Assembly: GCA_007844125.1 (NCBI GenBank)
Contig: CM017564.1
Span: forward strand, 17,636,594-17,700,593
Reading direction: 5' to 3'
DNA from: Sinonovacula constricta
Lineage: Eukaryota; Mollusca; Bivalvia; Cardiida; Solecurtidae
DNA: 64,000 nt
The number at the start of each line of letters is the position of its first letter. Position 1 is the stretch's first letter. The position numbers and the translations under genes are program-made. Shown here in pieces: positions 12,453 through 24,887 of this stretch. The notes beneath the pieces are model-generated. The model was not told the origin of the DNA. It ran no database searches and saw only the letters and a list, made by a program, of their open reading frames with translations.

Positions 12453-12813
12453 GTTCGAGAGACACATCACAGCTAAAACAATGGCATCACCAGACCATGA
12501 CTTTGGGACCAGGACTGAAATTAAAATTAAAAGAATTCAGGTGTTTAAACTTTTCTTACAAACATTAGAGAATGTTAAAAAAACGGATAGATGTGTGAGC
12601 CGATTAACAGTGCAAATAACAAGATGTGTTAATGATTATTTGGAAGATGACAAGGATGATGGCCTGCCAATGTCGACATTGCAAGAATATTTTAATAAAA
12701 TGAAATATTTAAAACGAAAATTTGAAAAAGAAACAGCAGAGATAAAGGACAATGCAGAACAGCTTGCTGCTTCGAGGAAGGTAGTTCAGTTGGAACCATA
12801 TGAAGACGAACAG
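12453..12813 (+). CDS. Probable first coding exon of an unidentified gene
   Basis: A pyrimidine-rich acceptor (ttttattttcag) is followed by 28 bases and an ATG at 12481. The frame then gives 111 residues beginning MASPDHDFGTRTEI, with a basic, helix-rich body (VFKLFLQTLENVKK, YFNKMKYLKRKFEKE) that suggests alpha-helical or coiled-coil structure. The likely donor is GAACAG|GTACTG; an earlier in-frame option is AGGAAG|GTAGTT at 12780. I do not recognise the family. No matching downstream exon was found, so the gene is either incomplete here, has distant exons, or is a lone exon copy. Confidence 0.5.
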
Positions 12814-14870
12814 GTACTGTACGAGACATATGGTAAAATAGGGAGTGTAAACATTCCTATGAGTTTTATATTTGCATATATCCGTTTTAATGTTAAAAAA
12901 GGACCACATTTTCTGTCGATTTCCAAAAGAAGGATTATGCAATTTTTTTTTGTAAAGTGATCAAGAGGGAACTGTAGTGTGTTTTTTAGAGAGAAAAACA
13001 CTCACCCTCGGAATTTTCGGCAAATTGCCATTTTCAAGATAAGAAGTTGAACACAAACAATTGCTCTCTTGACATATTTGCAAACGTTCATGGGCACTGC
13101 CATATAACAAAGCACGGAAAAGACGCCAACGTTAGTTAATATGTATAGAGAGTAATTGTTTGTGGTTAATTCTAGGAACAAGGCAATCTGATTTGATTGT
13201 GAACGTTTTTAGCAAAAATATAAAGGGGCATACTTTATGTTCATACTCACGAATACTGTGCTGGTGGAAGGTACTTAAGTCTTTAATATCAGTAGCTAAG
13301 AAAATCTATGCAGGAACCACTACATTGTGTCCTGATATCAGATCGAATAACGGTCGAATGAAGTGTGTTTGTGTCGTAATACAGAAATACACAATGATTT
13401 TAGTTGATTTTTGTGGTTGTTGTGCAAATTTGGGTTTCGGAAGAATTTCCTTGACATATACAACTATCAACCACGAAATCAACTATAATCATTGAAAATC
13501 AAGATCTCGTGAATGTGCACTTTATATACTTTTTTTCAAAAATCAGTGGAAGGAGACCCGAAACAAATTACTGTGTAGAACCACCGGCACACCGCAGGTC
13601 AGCTGGAACACGCTCCAACAATAAGTCCTGCGCCCCTAACGGGACTATAAACCACGCTATAAAAGGCTAAGCGATCAGAGGAATTACAAGTCGGAGACTC
13701 TATGTTTAGAATGATTTTACACAAAATATGTATGTTCACATTTACTGAAAGCGACTAAACAATAGGTTTTTAAATTGTGTGCTGTATACATATAAGCAGT
13801 GTGCAATATTGAGACGTATATCGATTGTTTATGATACGTTTACTTTTGGAAAGGAGTGAATTCATATAATTTTATTGCACATCTTACGTATAACTGATTT
13901 TTTAAACTCTTTATAAAATAAACTCAATTATCAAATTTTCTCTAATTGTTTAAGTTTATAAAATTATCATGTTATTTGTTCAAACATAATCGTAATATAA
14001 TGATAATCATAACATCTTAAATTAACAAAGCTATCTAAACATTCAATTACACGATCTCACTGTATGCATAATACAATTATATGAATGCATATCTACACAT
14101 ACTTTGTTATATATCCGTCGAATCTCCAACATCAAACTGATGTCTTTCTTACGTCGTCGTATTGACAACTATACTTAGACGTCCAGTTAACGTTGTGGTC
14201 AAAATACTACCTCAGTACGTCATTTTCTTTGTTTTGAGATATTGATCTTTGTTTTATATAAACTTCTTGATCAATGTCACTAGGTAGTTTGTTCCAATCA
14301 TCAACAATGCGGAAAGTAACAGAGTACTTCTTGATATTTATCCTTGTTCTTTAATTAAACAATTAATTTTATGCCGCCCACTGGTGAATATATTTAATTT
14401 AATTATATATTTCGTCTCTAAATCAAGTCTCCCAGTACATTTTGAAAATGCTATTTAAATCAAATCTATTAAAATCAAATAAGACATCTCTAAGGTAATG
14501 ATGGTAGGTTGGTAGTTCCAGTTAGCTCTTTTATTCTCTCTTTTTATAATCTCTCATTTCAAGGTAGGTCATACTTCTTTGCATACACTCGATCAATGTA
14601 GCAGTGCGTCTTAGGTAATGGATCTATACAGTGTTTGCATAAAATATACGTGACCTAACCAGAGATGGAAACAGTAATATGCTATACATTCGTCGTAAAT
14701 GTTTCTCAAATGTTAGTTTGTGTCAATTATTAGAACTCGTTTTCTTCTGAACATATATCCATAAGCTAAAGAGTGAAAGAAGTTGATTGGTGGAGTCTTT
14801 CCCTTTGCTCTCACTTGTCCTTATTATTTAATTTACTTTATGAGTGCAATTTACTGGGCACCGTATCTTG
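12814..14870. other. No supported gene
   Basis: A 111-residue frame at 13160-13495 lacks motifs and splice context. A TATAAAAGG box with GC-richer flanks occurs near 13660, but no transcript unit could be attached to it. The rest is AT-rich unique sequence. Confidence 0.45.
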
Positions 14871-15469
14871 CCACACACACGCTCACACGGGCTCGCGCAC
14901 AAACACACACGGATGCATGGTCATTGTAAAACGTCGCTAAGAGGTCACCTGTTGTGTCCCGAGGACATTAATTATCTATTGTACATCTTGTGTTAAAGTT
15001 TATTTGTTTCATCTTTCAATTTAAGGTTTTATTCTTTATTTTAAAGTATTAGAGTCATTTTTCACTAGTACAAGGATGTACTTGAATATAAAATAAAGTA
15101 GATATTTAGCATTTGTTATTTTATTTCAAATTTGTGAACTATAAATTAAAAACAGGTTATTTTATAAACGGTTTTACTTATGTGATAACACCTTTATTCA
15201 ATAGAGTATTCAATTTACTAAATAACATGTGTTAAATTTAATTTTACAGAAGAACTGGTATCCATTGTCTGTCAGCGTTTGTTGTAGACTTTCTCTGCCT
15301 GCTTCAGAAAGGCTAACTCGATGCTAAGAAGAGATGATGTCATTTTATCCACATCCTATTTTACCCCTTACATATACAAGTTATGATCTGACATCAGTTT
15401 GTAAACATCAAACAAATCCCCTCCATAAGTGGCTCCTTTACGATTACCTTAATTGAATCGACAGGGACG

Positions 15470-15545
15470 TAATTTGAAAAACCGGTTTAAGCACCCCAGT
15501 CGGTCCATATTGCCGACTGACCGTTTCAATGTCGTAAATGTCGGG
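15470..15545 (+). repeat. Dispersed repeat copy 1 (CCGACTGACCG family)
   Basis: Contains ccggtttaagcaccccag, then tcggtccatattgccgactgaccg. Close relatives lie at about 32800-32880 (opposite strand), 37425-37460 (partial) and 39265-39325. No ends or target duplications were resolved. Confidence 0.6.
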
Positions 15546-15904
15546 TTTGCTCATCACAAATGAGTCATCACAAATTTGTTCTTACTTTTACATTTGACGT
15601 GCATGTGAAATACCTTTTTCCTGTGCCTTTTTGAATATATTTGGTCATGCACAATGGACTATGCTTATCATTGAAGTTATCAAATGTTCGCTGAAGCGTT
15701 GTTGGCATGCGTGATCGACTAATTAATGAATTTTGAATAACTGGGCTACTTGGTGCTAGCGGGGATTAGGAAAGGCGTGAATTTGTTTGTTGGTTGTTTT
15801 GAAATAACTGTCCCGGGTCCTTTTGTTGTTGGATGCCCCGCTTTTCGAAGTTATGGGCCATTAAAATAAAGAAGAAAATTTTCCGCGTAGCGAGATGCCC
15901 CGCA

Positions 15905-15938
15905 ACAGACAGACAGACAGACATACAGACAGACAAAG
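15905..15938. repeat. (ACAG)n short microsatellite
   Basis: Eight or so ACAG units with one ACAT variant, next to a GATGCCCCGC string present twice nearby. Confidence 0.85.
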
Positions 15939-15949
15939 TGCGTCACATA

Positions 15950-16980
15950 AATGCTTCCTCGATCTTCTTACATACACTTCTTTAAAACAGTCCAAGGGTA
16001 ACTAGAATGTGTATAACTTTATTCGATTACGACGATATCTATTTTTTTAAGTTGCAGACCACCACATCATTTCCCTTAAACGACTTATTTGAGAAAATTG
16101 CAGTTAATAGCAACAACAGCCCCACACATTGATTTTGTCAACATAAAAGAAGAACCAACCCCAGAACATATAACGGTTGAAAGGCCTTATAATATGACGT
16201 ATTTAAGATCGTAAATCTATAAACGTATATCTTAAGAGGGATTCGTAACCATAACAAATTAAAATGCGTCCACAAAGGATACTAAGAGTCCATAAAACTC
16301 TTTATTTCAATGTACTTGCATTTGTTTAGTTTGAAGATGTCGTGAACAATGTGAACATTGAGCTAGTTTCAAGAGTTACTGATTTATGTATGTCGATTCA
16401 TGTTGCCCATGCATACATATTCAGTTCTGGGCAGCAGAATACGAAATTCCAGACAGTCCTGTCAATATAACCACGCACACTTTACTTGAGATCTGCACCA
16501 GGCATCACGAGACTGACATACTAATCATGCCCTAAATATATAAATTGTCCTAACGTTAACGGTATATTACAGCTGTCAATAAGTTTAGAAATGAACGTGG
16601 TAAACTCTCCGGTTTCTAAAAGTTGGCAACATGCATGAATGGCAACACAATGTTAAAACAATTGGAGCGTTAAGAACAACCATAAGTCATTTAAGGTGTC
16701 ACTTATAACGAACGAATCGTGTCGTCCGACAAAGCTTAATATATGCAATAATAAAACAAAAGATCTAGCCATGTTTTCTTTATAAAATAAAAGAAACTTG
16801 TCGCCAGAGGTTTATTTTCAGTTAAGTGTAATAAATATTTTGATCGAAGAGGGTTCCTGCTCATACAAGGTACATAATATGACGCAAAATAATGCCGTTG
16901 TTCTCACAACTGTCTTACTGCAACAGTGGCAATATTAAAGGGGTTGTTGTTTGGACTTATTGTGCATCTGTAGTATGTAG
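15950..16980. other. No supported gene
   Basis: AT-rich sequence with only short frames; I see nothing in it. Confidence 0.45.
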
Positions 16981-17027
16981 TAACACACAAAAACGCACAA
17001 CCCAACGCACACGTATAATTATGCATA

Positions 17028-17108
17028 TACACACATGCGCGCGCGCACACGCACACACACACACATATGTATAATGTACATATGTATATATGCATATGTG
17101 TACATTCG
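17028..17108. repeat. CA/CG/TA alternating purine-pyrimidine repeat
   Basis: GCGCGCGC passes into a CA run and then TATGTA steps. Nearly perfect alternation gives Z-DNA and cruciform potential. Open frames here are artefacts. Confidence 0.85.
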
Positions 17109-17129
17109 TTCCAGTGTATAATTCGCAAT

Positions 17130-20100
17130 ATTCGCCTGCTCTCCGTGTGTAGTCATTGTAGTAATACAGGTGTTTAATGACAGAGTTTGTGTTTTCCTAT
17201 GAAATATAGTCAATAACCACCCATTCTTTCCTTCTTGTTGCATGTTTATAATTTTGTCGAACATGCATATTTGGGAAAGAAATAAACAAGCATAGCGTGC
17301 TTGTACTTTAGTACATATTTGTTCAATCATCGCAACTTATTTTACGTTGTCCCGAGATACTGCAAGGATAATAACAAAGAAATTGGTGCAATCTAAACAA
17401 ATTGTGTATAAAGTGTTTACATTTTACGAATGACTGTTAACTTACCACTGGTTAGTTTTACTATAACTATTCAAATTACAATGTGTTATTGACCAGTAGT
17501 TGATATTAAGATTATAGTTACAGCCACCATTTTTTGAAATGTTTCACCACAAACTATTACATCTGGTTATTTAAGATATTTCATGTAAAGACATTTTGCA
17601 CAACCATTAAAACAACATAAAATGTTGATTGTTTTTTTAGAATAAAGTTTACAAAAATACGACACACGTAATCTGAGATAACTACATGTGTTCTATTAGT
17701 GAAAACACTCTTTGTAGCATTAGAAATATGGGTTCATCCTACTAATTTAATCTGTCATTAAAATGTCTTTCCCCATTGTGCACAAATGATTAAAAACGTT
17801 GCTGCATGTTGACAAACACGATGTACTTATAATATACATATTAGGATTTTCAACATTTAAAACATTCCGAGCGAATTTTTTTATTTATTTTTTTCCATTC
17901 AAATACGAAAACGTCAATTTTATCCATTGATTTGCATTTGTTGACACATATTCTTAAATTGATTACTCAATGTGTACATTTTACCACCAAAATGATTACA
18001 CAATGTGTACACTTTTACACCAAGTTGTTCACCAAGAACCGTCCAATCCGGTAAGAACTATTAATTTGCTGATATTTATCTTGGTCATTTTTAAGAAATT
18101 CACAAGGATCTAAATGACAGTACCTTTACTCTAACTCCTCAATAAATAGTAGTTACAGACCAAAGATAAAAGTCAAAATATCTGATTGATAATCGTCAAT
18201 AAAAGGAGGTGGGATACAAGTTTTCTTGCATCTGTTTAGTCTATTTGAGCATTCACACAAAATGATCGTATATGTCAATTGGCAACAAAGGACTAGGTGG
18301 TATTATTTCGAAGCCCATAAATGACATTCTTTGCGTTACCCTTACGTTATTTTGCTTAGGTTTTTTTGCCTGGTATGTTTTTAGTACCATGGCATAAACT
18401 ACTGCATCACAAATTATTTTATGCTAAACTGTTAAGTCATTAATGAATAACATTAGTGGAAACTAGTTAAGAGAGCCACATATTTACCGTGAACATATAA
18501 CTAAGTATGCACACCTATCCCCACTTCAGCCCAGTTCTCATATCCTTTAGGTTGGGCTTGAAGAATGCATGTTATCAACAAATAAATCATATTAGAGATG
18601 CATTAAACACAAATATTACACATATTAAAAAGCAAAAGGGTATGCAGATAATAAAATATCATTACATTAAAAATATCTGACATAACTACACAATTCATGC
18701 CGACTTATCATTACAGGTCTTGCACTAGATTAAACTACTTTAGAAATTCTTTTAAAATTTAAATATCAAAGAGCTCGGTGCTTGCACTAAATGAAACTGT
18801 TGAATAAGGTACAATTTATTGAATAGTTGTTTGGATGTCTATTCTTTAAATATACAATATTTTTTATATTGTACAATATGAATATGGGCTTTACTTTCAC
18901 TTAAAGTAAAAAAAAAAACACCATTTTCACAACAACATAACGTTTACAGATTTTGAACATTGATGATATGGTCATAAATCACAAAGTCATACAATTATTG
19001 AGTAGAATAGGTAGTGCCTAAACAACGCTCAGCGTAGAGTTGTATACATTATAAGTTATAAGCTTTAATATCTTAGTCCTATTTCAAGTTTACACTTTTG
19101 AATATTGAATGGGTTATACATAATTAGACCGACGAACAGTTGTGTTTCCGTTAAACATAACATTTTTGTAGACTTATTAAATATTAACATATGATGCAGT
19201 ACACTTCGTTTTTAATCATATTTTCGTATGAGCCCTGATTAAATGATATGAAATTAATACGTCAACATATTTTAGACGTCCTTGTAAACTAGCCTATTTT
19301 TTCACGACGACCAAACATGTCAGCTGCGCAAATGTTAGCGCAGTTGACAACAATTCACCACTAGAGGTCATCTTTACGTTGGGATTATACCTCCCTTATC
19401 CTATTGTTATACAATAAAATAATGAAATCTTCAGTGCGATACTTGTGGGCGCGGCATGCGAAAGTCGTTAAAAATGGAAGTAGTATATCTTCTTACCCAA
19501 CACCAAAATAAGGGTAATTCCACGACTGGTTTACTTGGTGCCATAATAAAATGTCTGGATGTAGTATCATGCCATGTTTTTACAGCATGCTATACACAGT
19601 GAAGGCAACACAACACAACACAAAAGTTATGCAAAACACTTTATATATATCGCAAGTTTTGCTCGAACAATTGATACAATTACGCTTTTGATATTTCCTT
19701 GCAAAGTTTGGTTTAAACAATTAAACATTTGAGACAAGTATTAATGAGTTAGTAGTTTAGGAAGTTCTTGAAGCAAACAAACGCAATAGACTGCGATTTG
19801 CCGACACGCATTTTGTACAAGTTTTCCAGTTGACTGGATTTGCGGCGTTTGCGACTGATAAAAATATATAAAATAATAAATAAAAAATATTAATATGCAC
19901 ATTCTTTGTCAAATACAATTTTACTTGCATATCAGTGGTGTAATAATTAATTGACTAGATCCATTTTAGTTATGATGGGTCTAGTGCCCTAGTCTTTGAT
20001 TTGGAAACTAAAATATAAGCATATAAAGCTACTTATATAGAAACTTGGGATGGAAATGGTTAACCGAATAACATGCATGTGTACGTAAATCGGTTACAAA

Positions 20101-20620
20101 TTTTGTACATATGATACATTGATAACGCTAATCTTTATTCACTTTATTTGTGTATACTTAAACCTGTACTGTAGCAAAGCAGCAGGGTGTATTTACACCC
20201 ACCTCCAATTCATTGTAAACAAATTCGCTGTTTGTGTAAACATTTCAGCAGTTATCACAACTATGTCAGTTTTAGAAATTTATCGCTGAAACTCCAACGG
20301 TGTGTAGTCTTTGATAAGCCGATCATTTCATTCGCAGGTACTCTAGCAATCAGAGAAACTGTTTAGCCACAGTCTACAATTAAAGGCCTATTATAATTTC
20401 GTTCTAAAAGCAATACATGCATAAACTGTAATATGCTCTTAGTAACTGCTATTGTATGTGTTGATACGGTCTAAAAAGACACCACTGTTAACCAATAGCC
20501 TTGTGTATTTGATAAGTAACATTTCTTTTTAATTAAAGATGTAATATAAACACTTGACTTGGTCATCTCTAGCACCGAGTATATAGCTTAGATAAATGAA
20601 TTGTTTAAGCGATGTACCGT
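17130..20620. other. Gene-poor stretch with small inverted repeats
   Basis: No exon could be supported. Inverted repeats include one with 11-bp arms at 19319-19348, an 8-bp arm hairpin near 18853, and GGGTGTA/TACACCC near 20190. Confidence 0.45.
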
Positions 20621-20624
20621 AACA

Positions 20625-21275
20625 CAATGACAATTTGCTTGACTGGTCAGACAAATAAAATTATGTGTTTTTTTTAGCCAAAGAAAAAAAGTACTTGTCA
20701 AAGTCCATCGAGCAATCGTAATGGTCGAGCATGGCTAGCTTCAGAGTCAAACTTTTCTCTAACATAGTTTTTTCCTTTTCTTATTTTATTAGCACTCACT
20801 CTCACATATCCTCACCATGACTTACTCATGCCTCTTTTCTTTTTATCATATTTGTGCTCTCTACCTTGTTTGTTTCAATTGTGTTTGATGCGTTATTTGT
20901 TCTTGTACAGTTAACTTCTCAAGTGGATGTTGCATTGTGGCACCCGTCAGTGTGACACCATTGTAGACAAAGTTATTATGTAGATTCCATGTACTTGTCA
21001 ACCAGTGCGCATGTATGGAAATTTTATGTAGATTATGACGCACGGACGTAGTAAAAGGAAAAGAAAACTTTAAATTTTTAAGTCATGTACATTCTGAACA
21101 TTTGCTGGACAGGTCGGACACGTTGAAATTTGCTTTACTTGACCGAAAACAATTTTACTTCTCTAAATCCATCGGACAATCGGTAATTCGGTAATGTAGA
21201 GACATGACTAGCTTCAGAGCCAATCAGTTGGTTGACAGCTGGTTTACTTCCGGTTTTTCTTATTTTGGCATGGCT
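20625..21275. repeat. Two diverged direct copies of an unidentified repeat
   Basis: Segments at about 20625-20790 and 21110-21275 share, in order, a gcttgac/gctttacttgac start, tccatcg[ag][ag]caatcg, and atg[ga]ctagcttcagag. They are direct, diverged copies separated by about 0.3 kb. No coding meaning was seen. Confidence 0.5.
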
Positions 21276-21385
21276 TTGCTTCATAGTCAAACCTATTCAT
21301 AAAGCTGTTTTAAGCATCATCAAAATCCTGCTGTTAGCAAAGGATCACCTACTTTTTTCATTTTAAGCAAAACATCATCTTTTTA

Positions 21386-21388
<3 letters not shown>

Positions 21389-21471
<83 letters not shown>

Positions 21472-21503
21472 CATCATCATCATCATTATCATTATTATTA
21501 TTT
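21389..21503. repeat. (TTA)n/(TCA)n microsatellite
   Basis: About 27 TTA units followed by ATC/ATT variants. It ends directly in a possible splice acceptor (TTATTTCAG). Confidence 0.95.
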
Positions 21504-21506
21504 CAG

Positions 21507-21592
21507 GCAAAGTTAACTTCATCCATCCAGAAAATGAATTGTCTTCTGACAACAACATAATGAGTTCTGAAGACAGTTCTAACTCTGATTAA
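21507..21592 (+). CDS. Possible terminal exon with acidic Ser/Asp-rich tail
   Basis: After TTATTATTTCAG a phase-1 frame reads KVNFIHPENELSSD and ends in SSEDSSNSD and TAA. The composition is protein-like, and acidic Ser-rich tails are common in nuclear proteins. No upstream partner exon was found and the acceptor is formed by a microsatellite, so this is tentative. Confidence 0.28.
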
Positions 21593-21738
21593 TCTTTTTG
21601 GTCTGATCTGTTGTGTTTTTTTATTTGGAGTTTTAAGGCACACCGACAGTTAATAGGTCATACGGCGACAATAGATAATGTATATTCTTCTTCCTCTACT
21701 TGTTATTATTATTATTTTGCAGTTACGTTATTATTTCA

Positions 21739-22639
21739 GGACCCAACATTTCATATCAAAATTACATCGGCTTTCAAAAATAAAGAAAGGTCTAACTCAA
21801 GAGGCGATGGATTGACAATATATTCTCTAAATGTTGGTGGTTTAGAGGGTCGGATAGAAGCCCTGGAATCTGAAAGGATCTTTGGTAAATATGATATCCT
21901 GTGCTTCAGCGAAACTCACAGAACAAACACAGACACCTACGGAAGCCCAGAATACAAGTCTTATGAGCAACTAAGAAAACAACAAAGCAAGAATAAGTCT
22001 GGAGGAATCGAAATATATGTTCGTAAAAGTTTAGAATGACATGTTAGGATGATAGACTGTGATTGTGAATATGTACTATGGCTTCTCTTGAACCATCCAG
22101 ATTTTCAAGAACCATTAGTACTTGGCGCTGTGTATATTCCGGCGAAGGGAAGTACATTTTGGAAAGAAGACATAAATTCTGATTTTGAACTAGAACTCAA
22201 TAGAAAATGTGAGGAATTTAAAAACGTTATAATAACGGGTGACTTCAATTGTCATACCAGGACCAAACGCGATTACATGGTAGACGATGAGTCTTATGAC
22301 AGGTTTCTAAATATAAGCGGCATGTTTAAACAACTGTCTATTCCACTAAACAGATTTTCTCTGGATACCCGAAAAGTGTGTGCTATCGGGAAAAAAATAC
22401 TAAAAATATGTAAAAGAAACTCATTGTTCATATTAAATGGACGTATTTCAGCTGACAAGGGTATTGGAAAATATACAAATATAACAACAAAGGATGGTGA
22501 AGTGACGGCGGAAACCGTAATTGACTATACAATTGCCACTGGTGAATGTTTTAAACTCATAAAATCGTTTGATGTGATCCAGACACATAGGGGCTTATCC
22601 AATGGACACAATGCCATGATTTTCAATCTTAAACGGTAA
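21739..22639 (+). pseudogene. Endonuclease/exonuclease/phosphatase (EEP) domain with one stop
   Basis: The frame may begin at an acceptor-like ttatttcag. It carries the domain's motifs in order: YSLNVGGLEGR (Asn motif), ILCFSETH (catalytic Glu), IITGDFNCHTR (GDFN), FILNGRISADKGIGKYT, VIDYTIATG and SNGHNAMIF (the His motif, with Asn-Gly where Asp is usual). A TGA at 22037-22039 interrupts the domain, and the same frame then continues to its end. EEP domains of this NGR/IDY type are mostly endonucleases of LINEs. No reverse transcriptase follows in the next 2 kb, which is odd because LINE copies usually lose their 5' end. It could be a LINE copy cut at its 3' side or a stand-alone EEP gene gone bad. 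Confidence 0.75.
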
Positions 22640-24887
22640 CATAGTATAATCAAGGAGATTATCTGGAATTTATTTGACTTATTGATAACTAGGTATTGAT
22701 AACTAGGTAAGATTTGACAGTGATCTATATACACACAAGACAGTATTGACGGAACACTCTTTGATAGTACATTTGATTTTAGCCGTGCCTTCTTTCACAT
22801 GTTCAGTTTGATTAACCTGGTTGGGATGTGTAAGTATCCTAACTCACGATGAAAATTATACATCCTATATTTCTGAACTTGGCATTTTAAAGCTTTTAAT
22901 GTTATATATAGATTATTTATCATCATTTCTCAGAGTAAATGACATTAGCTTTTACAACAGTATCAGTTTGAGATAAATCAGTGAAAAAAAAAATACTTTT
23001 AAATGATTATCTACCTTATCAATGCCATTGTTCAGTTTTGTTACTGGAGATCTCAGACAATTATAGGTAATTCAGATCACTTGAGTTCTATCCATTGCAG
23101 AGCATAGATGTGCTTTAAACTTCTTCTACTTGGTTAGAAATGCGGGACATCGCAGACAAATCGAAGACAAGAAAAATAAGAAAAGTGGTTTATAATTTTG
23201 TATTTTAATTGTCCGCAAGATTTTTTATTAATTTTACCTAATTTATATTTATTTATTACTCGTAACTAAATTTGTGGTAGTGCAATAGGTTTGTTTTTAA
23301 AATAGTTTGAAATGTGTGAGAACATGGACATTCTGTATTCTTATCTCTTCCCTATATCTCTTCATCTATATAAATTTATTGATGTTTGGTTAATAACAAA
23401 TACACTTTAAATCTATTTCACATACATAATAATGGTTGCAAATATATTCTAATAATAGGTCACAGTTTGATTGAGGAGAGATTCAGAGACTCTTAGTTGC
23501 ACAAAATGATTGTGAAAACTGAGTAAAATCGAAAATGTGAATAAACATTATATGACACATATCTCTGTGACTTGGTGTTGTTGACCTAGAGAAATAAGAA
23601 ATACATAATACATACATTATCAACAAAAAGACAACCAGTGTTTCATACGTAAAATAAAACGTCATCTTATTAAATAATAGCTTCCTTAGCGCGTGACATT
23701 ATCAAGATGTCCATCATATTTTAGTCAAGCATTCTAGTTGGAATGTAAACAAGCAATAATTTAATTTTTTGACTTAATGTCTGTTTTTAACATTTAATTG
23801 AAAAACCTTAATTATAAATAAAGGACAACAAATTCGTTTGGATGATTCCGAAAGCGCGTTCACACAATGTAGTTCACCGGAAGCTTAACATTGTTCGTTG
23901 CATCGGTAAACAGTGAACATGCATACATATGTGCTCTGAACTAACTGTTATTTCATGTTTTGTATACATTATGTGTATATATTTTTTCAAAGGGAATGAG
24001 GTAAAATATGTTTGTTGTTTCATAATTAAATTGTTTTCTTCGTAAAATGTTCCACGTCTGTAAATAAGTACATGTATTACTTAGATTTTTTATACATTTT
24101 AAGGTCATGTACATCTAGAATAACTTCTTTTTTAATATTTTATATTTTATATAGATATGTATTTAACTATCCAGTATCCTTTTTTCTAGGCCACTTTAGT
24201 GGTAAAAAATCTGTAACTGTATACTTCTTGTTTCAATTCGACAACTGTCGGTCTATGAATATTGTAGACAAGTCACATTCTAATACCTCTATATAATAAT
24301 AAGATTTTGTGTCACATTGATAGCAGTCTTGCTATCTGGGTTTATTACTTAAAGGTATCTGACAGTTTAGATCATTAATTTATTTTTCGAACAAACAAAT
24401 ATATTAATTTTGCCTGAAAGATACTATTTTTAGCAAAGGCGATAATCGTGCTAATTCATAGATTTGGAAAGAATAAATATATAGAGCTATTTCTTTCACG
24501 TTGTGTACAGTCTTACAATTAGTGTTCAAAACAAGCATTTCTTAAAGACTAAGTTTTGTTTTTGCCAAAAAAAGTTTTCCCCAATTTCTTATAAACAAGG
24601 GTAAGATATAGTTACATGGACTTTATCTAGAAAAACTGCCGGATATTACCGTTAAAATATGTTCAAGTCCGAAAGTTACATTGTAGTACTATATTTCACA
24701 TATTATTTTTCCTGAATAAAACGTCTAATATAGCGTTTTGTCTTGTGCATTAAAATTTCTTTTGGCAGATAAATGGAATTGACTGGATTTTGAAACATGT
24801 TTTTGTGTGTTTAGTCTATCTCAAGCAGAACATGGTCTTTGGCAATAAAATGCAGTATTTTAAGCCAACAAGAAGTGAAATATATAT
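22640..24887. other. No supported gene
   Basis: AT-rich sequence with no motif-bearing frame. The sequence at 22678-22706 contains a short perfect direct repeat (ttgataactaggta). Confidence 0.5.

Noticed and set aside
12039..12465. Long poly-Ser, poly-Tyr, poly-Thr and poly-Val frames
   Set aside because: Produced by the AGT microsatellite in all frames of both strands.
13160..13495. 111-codon open frame as a gene
   Set aside because: Uses a non-ATG-like context, has no motif and no splice signals, and has AT-rich composition like its flanks.
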